A DNA stretch of 64,000 nucleotides from positions 31,300-95,299 of the forward strand of contig JAAENP010000200.1 of the NCBI GenBank assembly GCA_024224155.1, given 5' to 3'. Numbering within the stretch: the stretch's first letter is position 1; each line of letters opens with the position of its first letter. The position numbers and the translations under genes are program-made. Shown here one piece after another: positions 1 to 7,001 of the stretch. The DNA is from a bacterium (GTDB taxonomy: Bacteria; Acidobacteriota; Thermoanaerobaculia; Multivoradales; JAHEKO01). Below the pieces are notes generated by a model. The model was not told the origin of the DNA. It saw only the letters and a list, made by a program, of their open reading frames with translations, and made no database searches.

Positions 1-1
1 C

Positions 2-211
2 CTGTTTTTCGGTTTGTCATTCCTTGCCGCACACGGGTATGCAGGCCCGGGGCAGGAGGCGGGCAGGAGAAGTCGGCTCATTGCCGCGCTTCTGGCGTAC
101 TGCGTGCTGCTCGAGATTCTCCAGATCGCAGTTCCCGGGAGGAATCTCGAGTTCCCGGATCTGGCAGTCGGCATGCTGGGTGTCTTGCTCGGATTCAAGA
201 GAGGGTCCTGA
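2..211 (+). CDS. VanZ-like membrane protein, C-terminal part (5' end outside window)
   Basis: The reading frame is open to the left edge, so the N-terminus is missing. The visible 69 residues contain two hydrophobic stretches. The segment EILQIAVPGRNLEFPDLAVG matches the VanZ-like pattern of Glu-x-x-Gln, a PxR turn and a conserved Asp before a final membrane helix. VanZ-like proteins are small integral membrane proteins of mostly unknown role; VanZ itself affects teicoplanin susceptibility. It ends 35 nt before metF on the same strand. Function in this organism is not inferred beyond the family. Confidence 0.6.
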   Translation: MFFGLSFLAAHGYAGPGQEAGRRSRLIAALLAYCVLLEILQIAVPGRNLEFPDLAVGMLGVLLGFKRGS

Positions 212-246
212 CCGCTTCCTGCTGCCATATACTCCCGCTCCGGACT

Positions 247-1203
247 ATGAAGGTCATCGAGCACCTGGACCGTGCCAAGGGTCCGCTGATCAGTTTCGAG
301 ATCATTCCACCGCTACGCGGTGGGAACCTGCAGAAACTTCTGCGCCTGATCGAGGATCTGGCGAAGTACAGGCCGCCCTTCATCGACATCACCAGCCACT
401 CGGCCCAGGTGGTCTATCACGAGACTCGGGACGGCATCCGGCGCGTGATCAAGCGCAAGCGGCCGGGCACGCTCGGCCTTTGCGCTCTGGTCCAAAACAA
501 GTACGAGACCGATGCGGTGCCGCACGTGCTGTGCGAGGGATTCACGCGCGAGGAGACCGAGGACTTCTTGATCGAGCTCAAGTACCTGGGTATCGACAAC
601 GTGCTGGCGATCAAGGGGGACGACATCGGTTTCAAGAAACCGCTCCAGCCCGGGCGCAGCGTCAACGACTATGCGGTGGACCTGGTGACTCAGATCGCCG
701 AGATGAATCGAGGCAACTATCTGGAGGGTGAGATTCTCCTCGACGCCGAGCCCTCGAACTTCTGTGTCGGCGTTGCCGGCTATCCGGAGAAGCACTTCGA
801 AGCACCCAATCTGGACAGCGATATCCGCCGGGTAAAGGCCAAGGTCGACGCCGGGGGCGAATACATCGTCACCCAGATGTTCTTCAACAACGAGCACTAC
901 TTCAACTACGTAGAAAAGTGCCGTGCGGCCGGCATCACCGTTCCGATCATCCCCGGGCTCAAGGTCCTGACCACTCGAACTCATATCAAGAGCCTGCCGA
1001 GTTTCTTTCACTGCGATATCCCCGCGGAGCTCGCGGACGCGGTCGAAGCCGCGGAGTCCGGCGCGGAGGTTCTCGAGGCGGGGGTCGATTGGGCGCGTCG
1101 TCAGACCGAAGAACTGCTCAACCGGGGCGTGCCTTCGGTCCATTTCTACGTCATGCAGAGCTCGAAGGCGGTCTCCATGCTGCTCGATGGGCTCCACGTC
1201 TGA
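247..1203 (+). CDS. metF: Methylenetetrahydrofolate reductase
   Basis: 318 residues, the usual size of bacterial MetF, a cytosolic flavoprotein TIM barrel that reduces 5,10-methylene-THF to 5-methyl-THF, the methyl donor for methionine synthase. The N-terminal SFEIIPPLRGG carries Glu18, which lines up with the catalytic Glu28 of the E. coli enzyme. AIKGDDIGF near residue 121-129 matches the conserved GD motif, and VTQMFFNN matches the conserved QLFFD-like strand. ATG at 247 has no clear Shine-Dalgarno. A TATACT hexamer at 228-233 could be a -10, giving a leader of only a few nucleotides. metH follows with its own regulated promoter, so the two steps of methionine remethylation are adjacent. 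Confidence 0.93.
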   Translation: MKVIEHLDRAKGPLISFEIIPPLRGGNLQKLLRLIEDLAKYRPPFIDITSHSAQVVYHETRDGIRRVIKRKRPGTLGLCALVQNKYETDAVPHVLCEGFTREETEDFLIELKYLGIDNVLAIKGDDIGFKKPLQPGRSVNDYAVDLVTQIAEMNRGNYLEGEILLDAEPSNFCVGVAGYPEKHFEAPNLDSDIRRVKAKVDAGGEYIVTQMFFNNEHYFNYVEKCRAAGITVPIIPGLKVLTTRTHIKSLPSFFHCDIPAELADAVEAAESGAEVLEAGVDWARRQTEELLNRGVPSVHFYVMQSSKAVSMLLDGLHV

Positions 1204-1214
1204 GCGCCCGGCAG

Positions 1215-1244
1215 TTGACACCTCTTTCGGCCCTGGGCTAGGCT
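1215..1244 (+). promoter_or_regulatory. Candidate sigma70-type promoter for metH
   Basis: A perfect -35 TTGACA (1215-1220) is followed after 18 nt by TAGGCT (1239-1244), which fits TATAAT at three positions including T1, A2 and T6. Transcription would begin near 1251, right at the first base of the predicted riboswitch aptamer, which supports the assignment. Confidence 0.65.
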
Positions 1245-1250
1245 CCCGAT

Positions 1251-1351
1251 TGCATCAGGAGTGGTTCGGTTGACAAGGCCGGACGCGGCAACCTGGGACG
1301 GACACCCAAGGTGCCATCTCGCTCGGAACGAAAGAACAGAGCGGGGATGCG
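1251..1351 (+). promoter_or_regulatory. S-box-type SAM riboswitch aptamer (SAM-I/SAM-IV clan) upstream of metH
   Basis: The S-box core GGCAACC (1287-1293) and AAGGTGCCA (1308-1316) is present and forms P3 around a small hairpin (GGG 1295-1297 with CCC 1305-1307). P1 is GCATC (1252-1256) with GATGC (1346-1350). It is followed by AGGAG as in S-box J1/2. P2 is GTTCGG (1265-1270) with CCGGAC (1279-1284), one G-U pair. P4 is CGCTC (1320-1324) with GAGCG (1339-1343). P2 is too short for the usual kink-turn arm, so this looks like a reduced variant. The location before a methionine synthase gene fits SAM feedback. I could not run a covariance model. Confidence 0.75.
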
Positions 1352-1392
1352 GTCGCCGGAAGGCGGCAACGAACTGTCCGGCGGTCAAATTG

Positions 1393-1426
1393 ATCCGCTT
1401 CGTGATGCACGAAGCGGATTTGTTGT
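1393..1426 (+). terminator. Intrinsic terminator of the metH riboswitch expression platform
   Basis: A perfect 11-bp stem, ATCCGCTTCGT (1393-1403) with ACGAAGCGGAT (1409-1419), closes a 5-nt loop and is followed by TTGTTGT. It lies 29 nt before the metH start, between the aptamer and the gene, so it would stop transcription of metH itself. Its 5' arm ATCCGCT can alternatively pair with AGCGGggAT at 1340-1348, which contains the 3' strands of aptamer helices P4 and P1. That is the standard S-box antiterminator logic: SAM bound gives termination. Confidence 0.75.
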
Positions 1427-1454
1427 ATTGACCTAGCACTTCAGGAAGGTCCCG

Positions 1455-4400
1455 ATGAGTGAACAGAAACACAGCGTTCCGGTGCAGAGCGACCGGGAGA
1501 CACGTACGGCGGCTCTGCTGGATGCCTTGGACGAGCGCATTCTGGTTTTGGACGGCGCTACCGGCACGGCGCTGCAGGTCGAGAACCTGACCGCCGCGGA
1601 CTTTGGTGGCGTCGATCTCGAGGGCTGCAACGAGAACCTGTGTGCGGTCCGGCCCGACGTCGTCGAGCGGTTGCACGAGACCTATCTAAAGGCCGGAGCG
1701 GACATTGTTGAAACCAACTCCTTCGGCGGCACGCCGCTGGTGCTTGCCGAGTATGGACTGGCCGACCGGGCCTTCGAGCTCAACCGACGCTCCGCCGAGC
1801 TGGCGCGCGCGGCGTGTGCGCGCTTCGACGAGGCCGGTCGCCTGCGCTTCGTGTGTGGCTCGATGGGTCCGACGACCAAAGCGATCTCGGTCACCGGCGG
1901 GGTGACCTTCGAGGAGTTGATCGAGCATTTTCGCGTCCAGGCGCTGGGGCTCATGGCCGGCGGTGCCGACTACCTGCTTCTCGAGACCTGTCAGGACACG
2001 AGCAATGTCAAGGCCGGAATCGTCGGTATCGACCGTGCCATGGCGGAGGCAGGTTGGGAGATCCCGGTGGCGGTCTCGGTGACCATCGAGACCACTGGAA
2101 CGATGCTCGCCGGGCAGGACGCCGAGGCTTTGGCGATTTCGCTGCTGCATCGCGATCTGCTCTACATCGGGCTCAACTGCGCGACCGGGCCCGAGTTGAT
2201 GACCGAGCATCTGCGGACACTGTCCGAGCTGTCCAGGAGCCGCGTCGCCTGTGTGCCCAACGCCGGTCTTCCCGACGAGGAAGGGATCTATCATCAGGGC
2301 CCGGACCATTTCGTCGAGGTGTTCGGGCGGTTTCTCGGTCACGGCTGGTTGAACCTGGTTGGCGGCTGTTGCGGTACCACGCCGGCGCACGTGACGGCGC
2401 TTTCGGAGCTGGTCCGAGACCGCCGGCCGCAGATCCCTGCGGTCCATCAGCGCAGCCTCGTCTCGGGTATCGAGGGCGTTGAGCTCACTGCCGACAACCG
2501 GCCGCTCTTCGTGGGCGAGCGTACCAACGTTCTCGGCAGCCGAAAGTTCAAGCGGTTGATTGCCGAGGGCGAGTTCGAGGCCGCCGCCGAGGTTGGTAGG
2601 GCCCAGGTCAAGGGCGGGGCGCAGGTGATCGACATCTGCATGCAGGACCCCGATCGTGACGAGGTGGCCGACATGGAGGCGCTGCTCGATCGTGTCGTTC
2701 GCCTGGTCAAGGTGCCGCTGATGATCGACTCGACCGATGCCAAGGTGATGGAGCGGGCGCTCGAGTACTGCCAGGGCAAGGCGATCCTCAATTCGATCAA
2801 CCTGGAGGACGGCCGCAACCGTTTCGAAGAGGTCGTGCCGCTGGCTCGGCGCTTCGGCGCGGCGTTGATCGTGGGCACGATCGACGGGAGCGGCATGGCG
2901 GTCACCGTGGAGCGCAAGCTGGAGGTGGCTCGGAGAAGCTACGAGATCCTGACCGAGGAGTTCTGCATTGCTCCGGAGGACATTTGGTGGGATGCGTTGG
3001 TGTTCCCGTGCGGCACGGGGGACGAGACCTACATCGGCTCGGCGAATCTGACCATCGAGGGGGTCAGGGCCCTCAAGGCCGAGTTCCCGCTGACCAAGAC
3101 CATCCTCGGCATCTCGAACGTCAGCTTCGGGCTTCCGATCAGCGGCCGCGAGGTTTTGAACTCGGTGTTCCTCCATCATTCGACCCAAGCCGGTCTCGAT
3201 GCAGCGATTGTCAACACCCAGCGGCTGGCTCGTTACGCCGAGATCGCCGACGAAGAGAGGAAGCTCGCCGATTCGTTGATCTACCTCGAGCCCGGCGACA
3301 TCGGGGCCGCCGATCAGGCCGTGGCCGACTTTGCGGCGCACTTCCGCGGTCGCAAATCCGCGATCGAGACGGTCTCGCGAACCGATCTGGCGCTCGACGA
3401 GCGCCTCTCACGGGCCGTGATCGAAGGCTCGAAGGAAGGCCTTGCGGAAGACATCACGGAAGCCCTCGATGACGACCGGTGGCCGACACCGCTCGACATC
3501 GTCAACGGTCCGCTCATGGGCGGTATGGCCGAAGTGGGCAGACTCTTTAACGACAACGAGTTGATCGTGGCCGAGGTGCTGCAGAGCGCCGAGGTCATAA
3601 AGGCGGCGGTGGCGCAACTCGAGCCGCATATGGAAAAGACCGACCGGTCCTCGCGGGGCAAGGTTCTTTTGGCGACGGTCAAGGGAGACGTTCACGACAT
3701 CGGCAAGAACCTGGTCGAGATCGTGCTCGCGAACAACGGCTTCGAGGTGGTCAACCTGGGTATCCGTGTGCCCAGCGAGCAACTGATTCAGGCCGCCCAG
3801 GAGCACCGGCCCGACGTCATCGGGCTCTCGGGCCTCCTGGTCAAGAGCGCGCAGCAGATGGTGCTGACCGCGGGCGACCTGAGGGACGTCGAGATCGATG
3901 CGGATCTCTTGGTTGGCGGCGCGGCCCTGACCCGGCGCTTCACTCATCTCAAGATCGCGCCCCAGTACGGCGGTCTTTGCACCTATGCCAAGGACGCGAT
4001 GCATGGTCTCGATCTGGTCGAGCGTCTCACCAACAAGGCCAAGCGCCCGGCGCTCGAAGCGAGCGTTGCCGAGTTCATCGCCAAGGACAGGGAAGGCCCT
4101 GAGGTAAAGGTGCGCCAGAGTGCGGGGGCGACTTCCACGCAACGCAGCTCGGCAATTCGTTCCGAGGTCGACGTACCGGAGCCGCCGGATCTTCAGAGGC
4201 ATACGGAAGACCTCGACCTCGACGAAGTCTGGGAGGAGCTCAATCCCCAGATGCTCTTCGGCAAGCACTTGGGGATCAAGGGCTCGGTCCGGCGACTCGC
4301 GGCACAGGGCGACGCCAAGCTCGCCAAGCTCGAAGCCATTGTCGACGATCTCAGACTCGAGGCTCGGAACGGAGCGATGACGGCGCGCGGCGTATGGCAG

Positions 4401-4943
4401 TTCTTCTCGGCTCGAACCGAAGGCAACACGATTCGGCTCTTCGAGCCGGACTCGGACAAGCCGGTGGCGGAGTGGGAGTTCCCTCGCCAGGCCGGAATCG
4501 ATGGTCTTTGCCTTTCGGACTACGTTCTCGAACGCGACCATGTCGGTCTGTTCGTCACCACCGCCGGTGAGGGCGTCCGCGACCGGGTCGAAGCCTGGAA
4601 GCTAGAGGGCGAGTACTTGAGAAGCCATGCCTTTGCGGCATTGGCGGTGGAAACCGCCGAGGCCGCGGCCGAGCTCCTGCACAAGCGCCTGCGGGCGGCC
4701 TGGGGCTTTCCGGATTCCGAAGACTTCACGCCGCGCGATCGTTTCTCGAATCGCTACCGGGGCTGCCGCTACAGCTTCGGCTATCCGGCGTGTCCGGATC
4801 TCTCGGGCCAGCGGCAGCTCTTCGAGGTGCTGCGCCCGGAGGAGATCGGGGTGGAATTGACCGAGGGCGACATGATGGACCCGGAGGCGAGCGTTTCGGC
4901 GCTGGTGTTTCATCACCCGGACGCGAAGTACTTCGGGGCGTAA
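1455..4943 (+). CDS. metH: Cobalamin-dependent methionine synthase
   Basis: 1162 residues, close to the 1227 of E. coli MetH, with all four modules. The N-terminal homocysteine-binding barrel begins at DGATGTALQ and ends with the zinc-ligand pair in GGCCGTTPAH. The pterin-binding domain is in the middle. The B12 module has GDVHDIGKN (His747 is the lower cobalt ligand). The C-terminal AdoMet-dependent activation domain has RYSFGYPACPDL. The enzyme moves a methyl group from 5-methyl-THF to homocysteine in the cytosol. The start ATG follows AGGAAGG. It is preceded by a promoter, SAM riboswitch and terminator, and followed at once by a hairpin repeat. Confidence 0.96.
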   Translation: MSEQKHSVPVQSDRETRTAALLDALDERILVLDGATGTALQVENLTAADFGGVDLEGCNENLCAVRPDVVERLHETYLKAGADIVETNSFGGTPLVLAEYGLADRAFELNRRSAELARAACARFDEAGRLRFVCGSMGPTTKAISVTGGVTFEELIEHFRVQALGLMAGGADYLLLETCQDTSNVKAGIVGIDRAMAEAGWEIPVAVSVTIETTGTMLAGQDAEALAISLLHRDLLYIGLNCATGPELMTEHLRTLSELSRSRVACVPNAGLPDEEGIYHQGPDHFVEVFGRFLGHGWLNLVGGCCGTTPAHVTALSELVRDRRPQIPAVHQRSLVSGIEGVELTADNRPLFVGERTNVLGSRKFKRLIAEGEFEAAAEVGRAQVKGGAQVIDICMQDPDRDEVADMEALLDRVVRLVKVPLMIDSTDAKVMERALEYCQGKAILNSINLEDGRNRFEEVVPLARRFGAALIVGTIDGSGMAVTVERKLEVARRSYEILTEEFCIAPEDIWWDALVFPCGTGDETYIGSANLTIEGVRALKAEFPLTKTILGISNVSFGLPISGREVLNSVFLHHSTQAGLDAAIVNTQRLARYAEIADEERKLADSLIYLEPGDIGAADQAVADFAAHFRGRKSAIETVSRTDLALDERLSRAVIEGSKEGLAEDITEALDDDRWPTPLDIVNGPLMGGMAEVGRLFNDNELIVAEVLQSAEVIKAAVAQLEPHMEKTDRSSRGKVLLATVKGDVHDIGKNLVEIVLANNGFEVVNLGIRVPSEQLIQAAQEHRPDVIGLSGLLVKSAQQMVLTAGDLRDVEIDADLLVGGAALTRRFTHLKIAPQYGGLCTYAKDAMHGLDLVERLTNKAKRPALEASVAEFIAKDREGPEVKVRQSAGATSTQRSSAIRSEVDVPEPPDLQRHTEDLDLDEVWEELNPQMLFGKHLGIKGSVRRLAAQGDAKLAKLEAIVDDLRLEARNGAMTARGVWQFFSARTEGNTIRLFEPDSDKPVAEWEFPRQAGIDGLCLSDYVLERDHVGLFVTTAGEGVRDRVEAWKLEGEYLRSHAFAALAVETAEAAAELLHKRLRAAWGFPDSEDFTPRDRFSNRYRGCRYSFGYPACPDLSGQRQLFEVLRPEEIGVELTEGDMMDPEASVSALVFHHPDAKYFGA

Positions 4944-4989
4944 TCGGGGACACGATTCCTTCGTGTCCCCTCCCGACTGGTTTTTGAAG
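4944..4989 (+). repeat. Dispersed hairpin repeat, copy 1
   Basis: This element starts directly after the metH TAA. It has a perfect 10-bp stem GGGGACACGA (4946-4955) with TCGTGTCCCC (4961-4970), a TTCCT loop, then TCCCGACT and a short T run ending near GAAG. Related copies lie at 9431-9471 (inverted) and 22205-22254. It might act as a terminator here, but the T run is about 10 nt past the stem, so a REP-like element is at least as likely. Confidence 0.8.
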
Positions 4990-5026
4990 TCGCTTGTCCT
5001 GTAGCGGTCGACCTCCGTGTCGACCG

Positions 5027-6940
5027 CTAGGACTCCGACTCGAGCTCTTCGAGCTCGGTCTCGACCTTCTCCCAGTCCGTGATCATCTCTTCGACCTTGG
5101 TCTTCAGATCGGCCTGCTCGGTCTCGAGCTTCTTGACCTGCTTGGGCGGCGTTTTGTCGAAGAACGTGGGGTCGCAGAAGAGCTCGTTGATCTCGTTGAC
5201 CCGTTCTTCTTTCTTCTCGATCTCCTCGGTCAGCCGATCGCGTCTCTTGGTCAACTCACGTTTGCGTTTGGGATTGGCCGGCGTCGCGGATTTCGCCTTC
5301 TGACGCATTCCCTTGCGCTTGCTCTGGCGGAGGACGGCGTCGGCATCCAGGTGGTCGTCGCCGCAGTCGGTGACGTACTCCTCGTAGGTGCCCCGGTAGT
5401 CGCGAATGCCGTTGGGCGAGATCTCGACGATCCGATCGGCCAGTTGGGCGACGAACCAGCGATCGTGAGACACGACGATCAGGGTACCCGGATAGTCGCG
5501 AAGTCCGTGCACAAGAGCCTCGATGGCCTCCAGGTCGAGGTGGTTGGTGGGTTCGTCCAGAACCAGCACGTTGGGTTTCTCGACCGCCAACCTGGCGAAT
5601 ACCAAACGGGCGGCCTCGCCGCCCGAAAGCGCTCCCAGCCGCTTTTCGACTTCCTCCTTGCTGAACAAAACCGCCGCCAGCTGGCCGCGCACGAAACCAA
5701 TCGGCTCGCCGGGGCAGACGTCCCAGAGCCAGCTTTCGACCGTCGCCTTCTCGGGCTGGAGGAGCTCGTGGTGGTCCTGGGCGAAGTAACCTGGGCGGGC
5801 TTCGTAGCCCCATTCGGCCGAGCCCCCGTCGGCGTCGAGCTCACCCATGGCGATCTTCAGCAGTGTCGACTTGCCGATACCGTTGGGGCCGATCACGGCC
5901 AGGCGGTCACCGCGCTCGACCGTGAGCGAGACGTCTTCGAGGACCTGGTTGTCGCCGAAAGCCTTGGAGACGCCCTCGATCTTGAGCGCCTCACGCCCGC
6001 TCGGGCGTTCCTGATCGAAACGAAAGCGAGGATAGCGCCGTGAGCTCATCGGCAGGGATTCGAGCACGATCCGGTCGAGGATCTTCTGCTTGCTCTTGGC
6101 CTGCCTGGCCTTGGTCGCTTTCGCGCGAAAGCGATCGACGAACGCCTGGTGATGGGCGATCTCCTTCTCGCGCTTGTCGATGTCTTTCTCTTTGCGCTCC
6201 CGCTGGGCAACCTTCTGTTCGACGAACGACGTGTAGTCGCCCTTGTAGAGGGTCACCGTCTGGTAATCGACGTCCAGGATGTGGGTCGAGACGTTGTCGA
6301 GAAAGCGATGGTCGTGCGAGATCACCACCACGATTCCGGGGAACGACTGCAGGAACTTCTCCAACCACCGGATCGAGAGGATGTCGAGATGGTTGGTCGG
6401 CTCGTCGAGGAGCAGGGCCTCGGGTTGGGCGGCAAGCGTCTGGGCGAGAAGCACACGCAGCTTGAAGCCACCCGAAAGGGTCGACAGAGGTTGCGAGTGG
6501 AGCTCGGTCTCGATGCCCAGTCCTTCCAGGATCTCGCCCGCTCGCGCCTCGGCGCTATAGCCGTCGTGGCGGAGGATGACGTCCTCGAGCTCGGAGTAGC
6601 GCTCGGCGTCGAAGCTCTTTTCGGCGGCTTCGAGGATGCGCTCCTTCTCGGCCATCGCCTTCCAGAGGTCTTCGTTCCCCATCAGAGCCACGTCGAGGAT
6701 CCGCTCCTGCTCGAACGAGAAGTGATCCTGGCGAAGAATGCCGAGTCGCAGTCTCTTGGGAATCGAGATCGTGCCTTCGCTCGGAGGCTCTTCGTTCGAG
6801 AGGATCTTCAGCAGAGTCGACTTGCCCGAGCCGTTGGCGCCCACCAGCCCGTAGCTCTCGCCGGGGTTGAGCTGAAAGGCAACACCCTCGAAGAGAATCT
6901 GGGCGCCGAAGATCTTTCCCAGATTCGAGACGGAGATCAT
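5027..6940 (-). CDS. ABC-F family ATPase (YbiT-like)
   Basis: 637 residues with two ABC ATPase domains and no membrane segment, the layout of ABC-F ribosome-associated factors. Domain 1 has Walker A GANGSGKST, signature LSGG and DEPTNHLD; domain 2 has GPNGIGKST, LSGGEAAR and DEPTNHLD. The opening residues and the GKLRQD-like segment LGILRQDH resemble YbiT. A charged C-terminal coiled coil (about residues 555-637) resembles the Uup/YbiT arm. The start at 6940 was chosen because an upstream in-frame extension is Arg-rich, non-homologous, and would cross a candidate -10 at 6950-6955. ABC-F proteins act on stalled ribosomes; the exact role here is unknown. Confidence 0.85.
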   Translation of the reverse strand: MISVSNLGKIFGAQILFEGVAFQLNPGESYGLVGANGSGKSTLLKILSNEEPPSEGTISIPKRLRLGILRQDHFSFEQERILDVALMGNEDLWKAMAEKERILEAAEKSFDAERYSELEDVILRHDGYSAEARAGEILEGLGIETELHSQPLSTLSGGFKLRVLLAQTLAAQPEALLLDEPTNHLDILSIRWLEKFLQSFPGIVVVISHDHRFLDNVSTHILDVDYQTVTLYKGDYTSFVEQKVAQRERKEKDIDKREKEIAHHQAFVDRFRAKATKARQAKSKQKILDRIVLESLPMSSRRYPRFRFDQERPSGREALKIEGVSKAFGDNQVLEDVSLTVERGDRLAVIGPNGIGKSTLLKIAMGELDADGGSAEWGYEARPGYFAQDHHELLQPEKATVESWLWDVCPGEPIGFVRGQLAAVLFSKEEVEKRLGALSGGEAARLVFARLAVEKPNVLVLDEPTNHLDLEAIEALVHGLRDYPGTLIVVSHDRWFVAQLADRIVEISPNGIRDYRGTYEEYVTDCGDDHLDADAVLRQSKRKGMRQKAKSATPANPKRKRELTKRRDRLTEEIEKKEERVNEINELFCDPTFFDKTPPKQVKKLETEQADLKTKVEEMITDWEKVETELEELESES

Positions 6941-6949
6941 GGGGCGCGG

Positions 6950-6958
6950 AGGATAGCA
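6950..6958 (-). promoter_or_regulatory. Candidate extended -10 (TGCTATCCT) for the ABC-F gene
   Basis: On the minus strand, TGC followed by TATCCT ends 9 nt before the ABC-F ATG, so the transcript would start within a few nucleotides of the codon. The same 9-mer occurs upstream of the acyl-CoA dehydrogenase at 27439-27447. No good -35 is visible. Confidence 0.4.
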
Positions 6959-7001
6959 CGCCCAAAACCCGTGGCGTGGATGTTGCAGTTCCAGGCTCTC
7001 G

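Noticed and set aside
313..1221. Long antisense frames opposite metF, metH, uvrA, carB and other genes
   Set aside because: These are shadows of high-GC coding sequence; they lack family similarity, signals and sensible starts.
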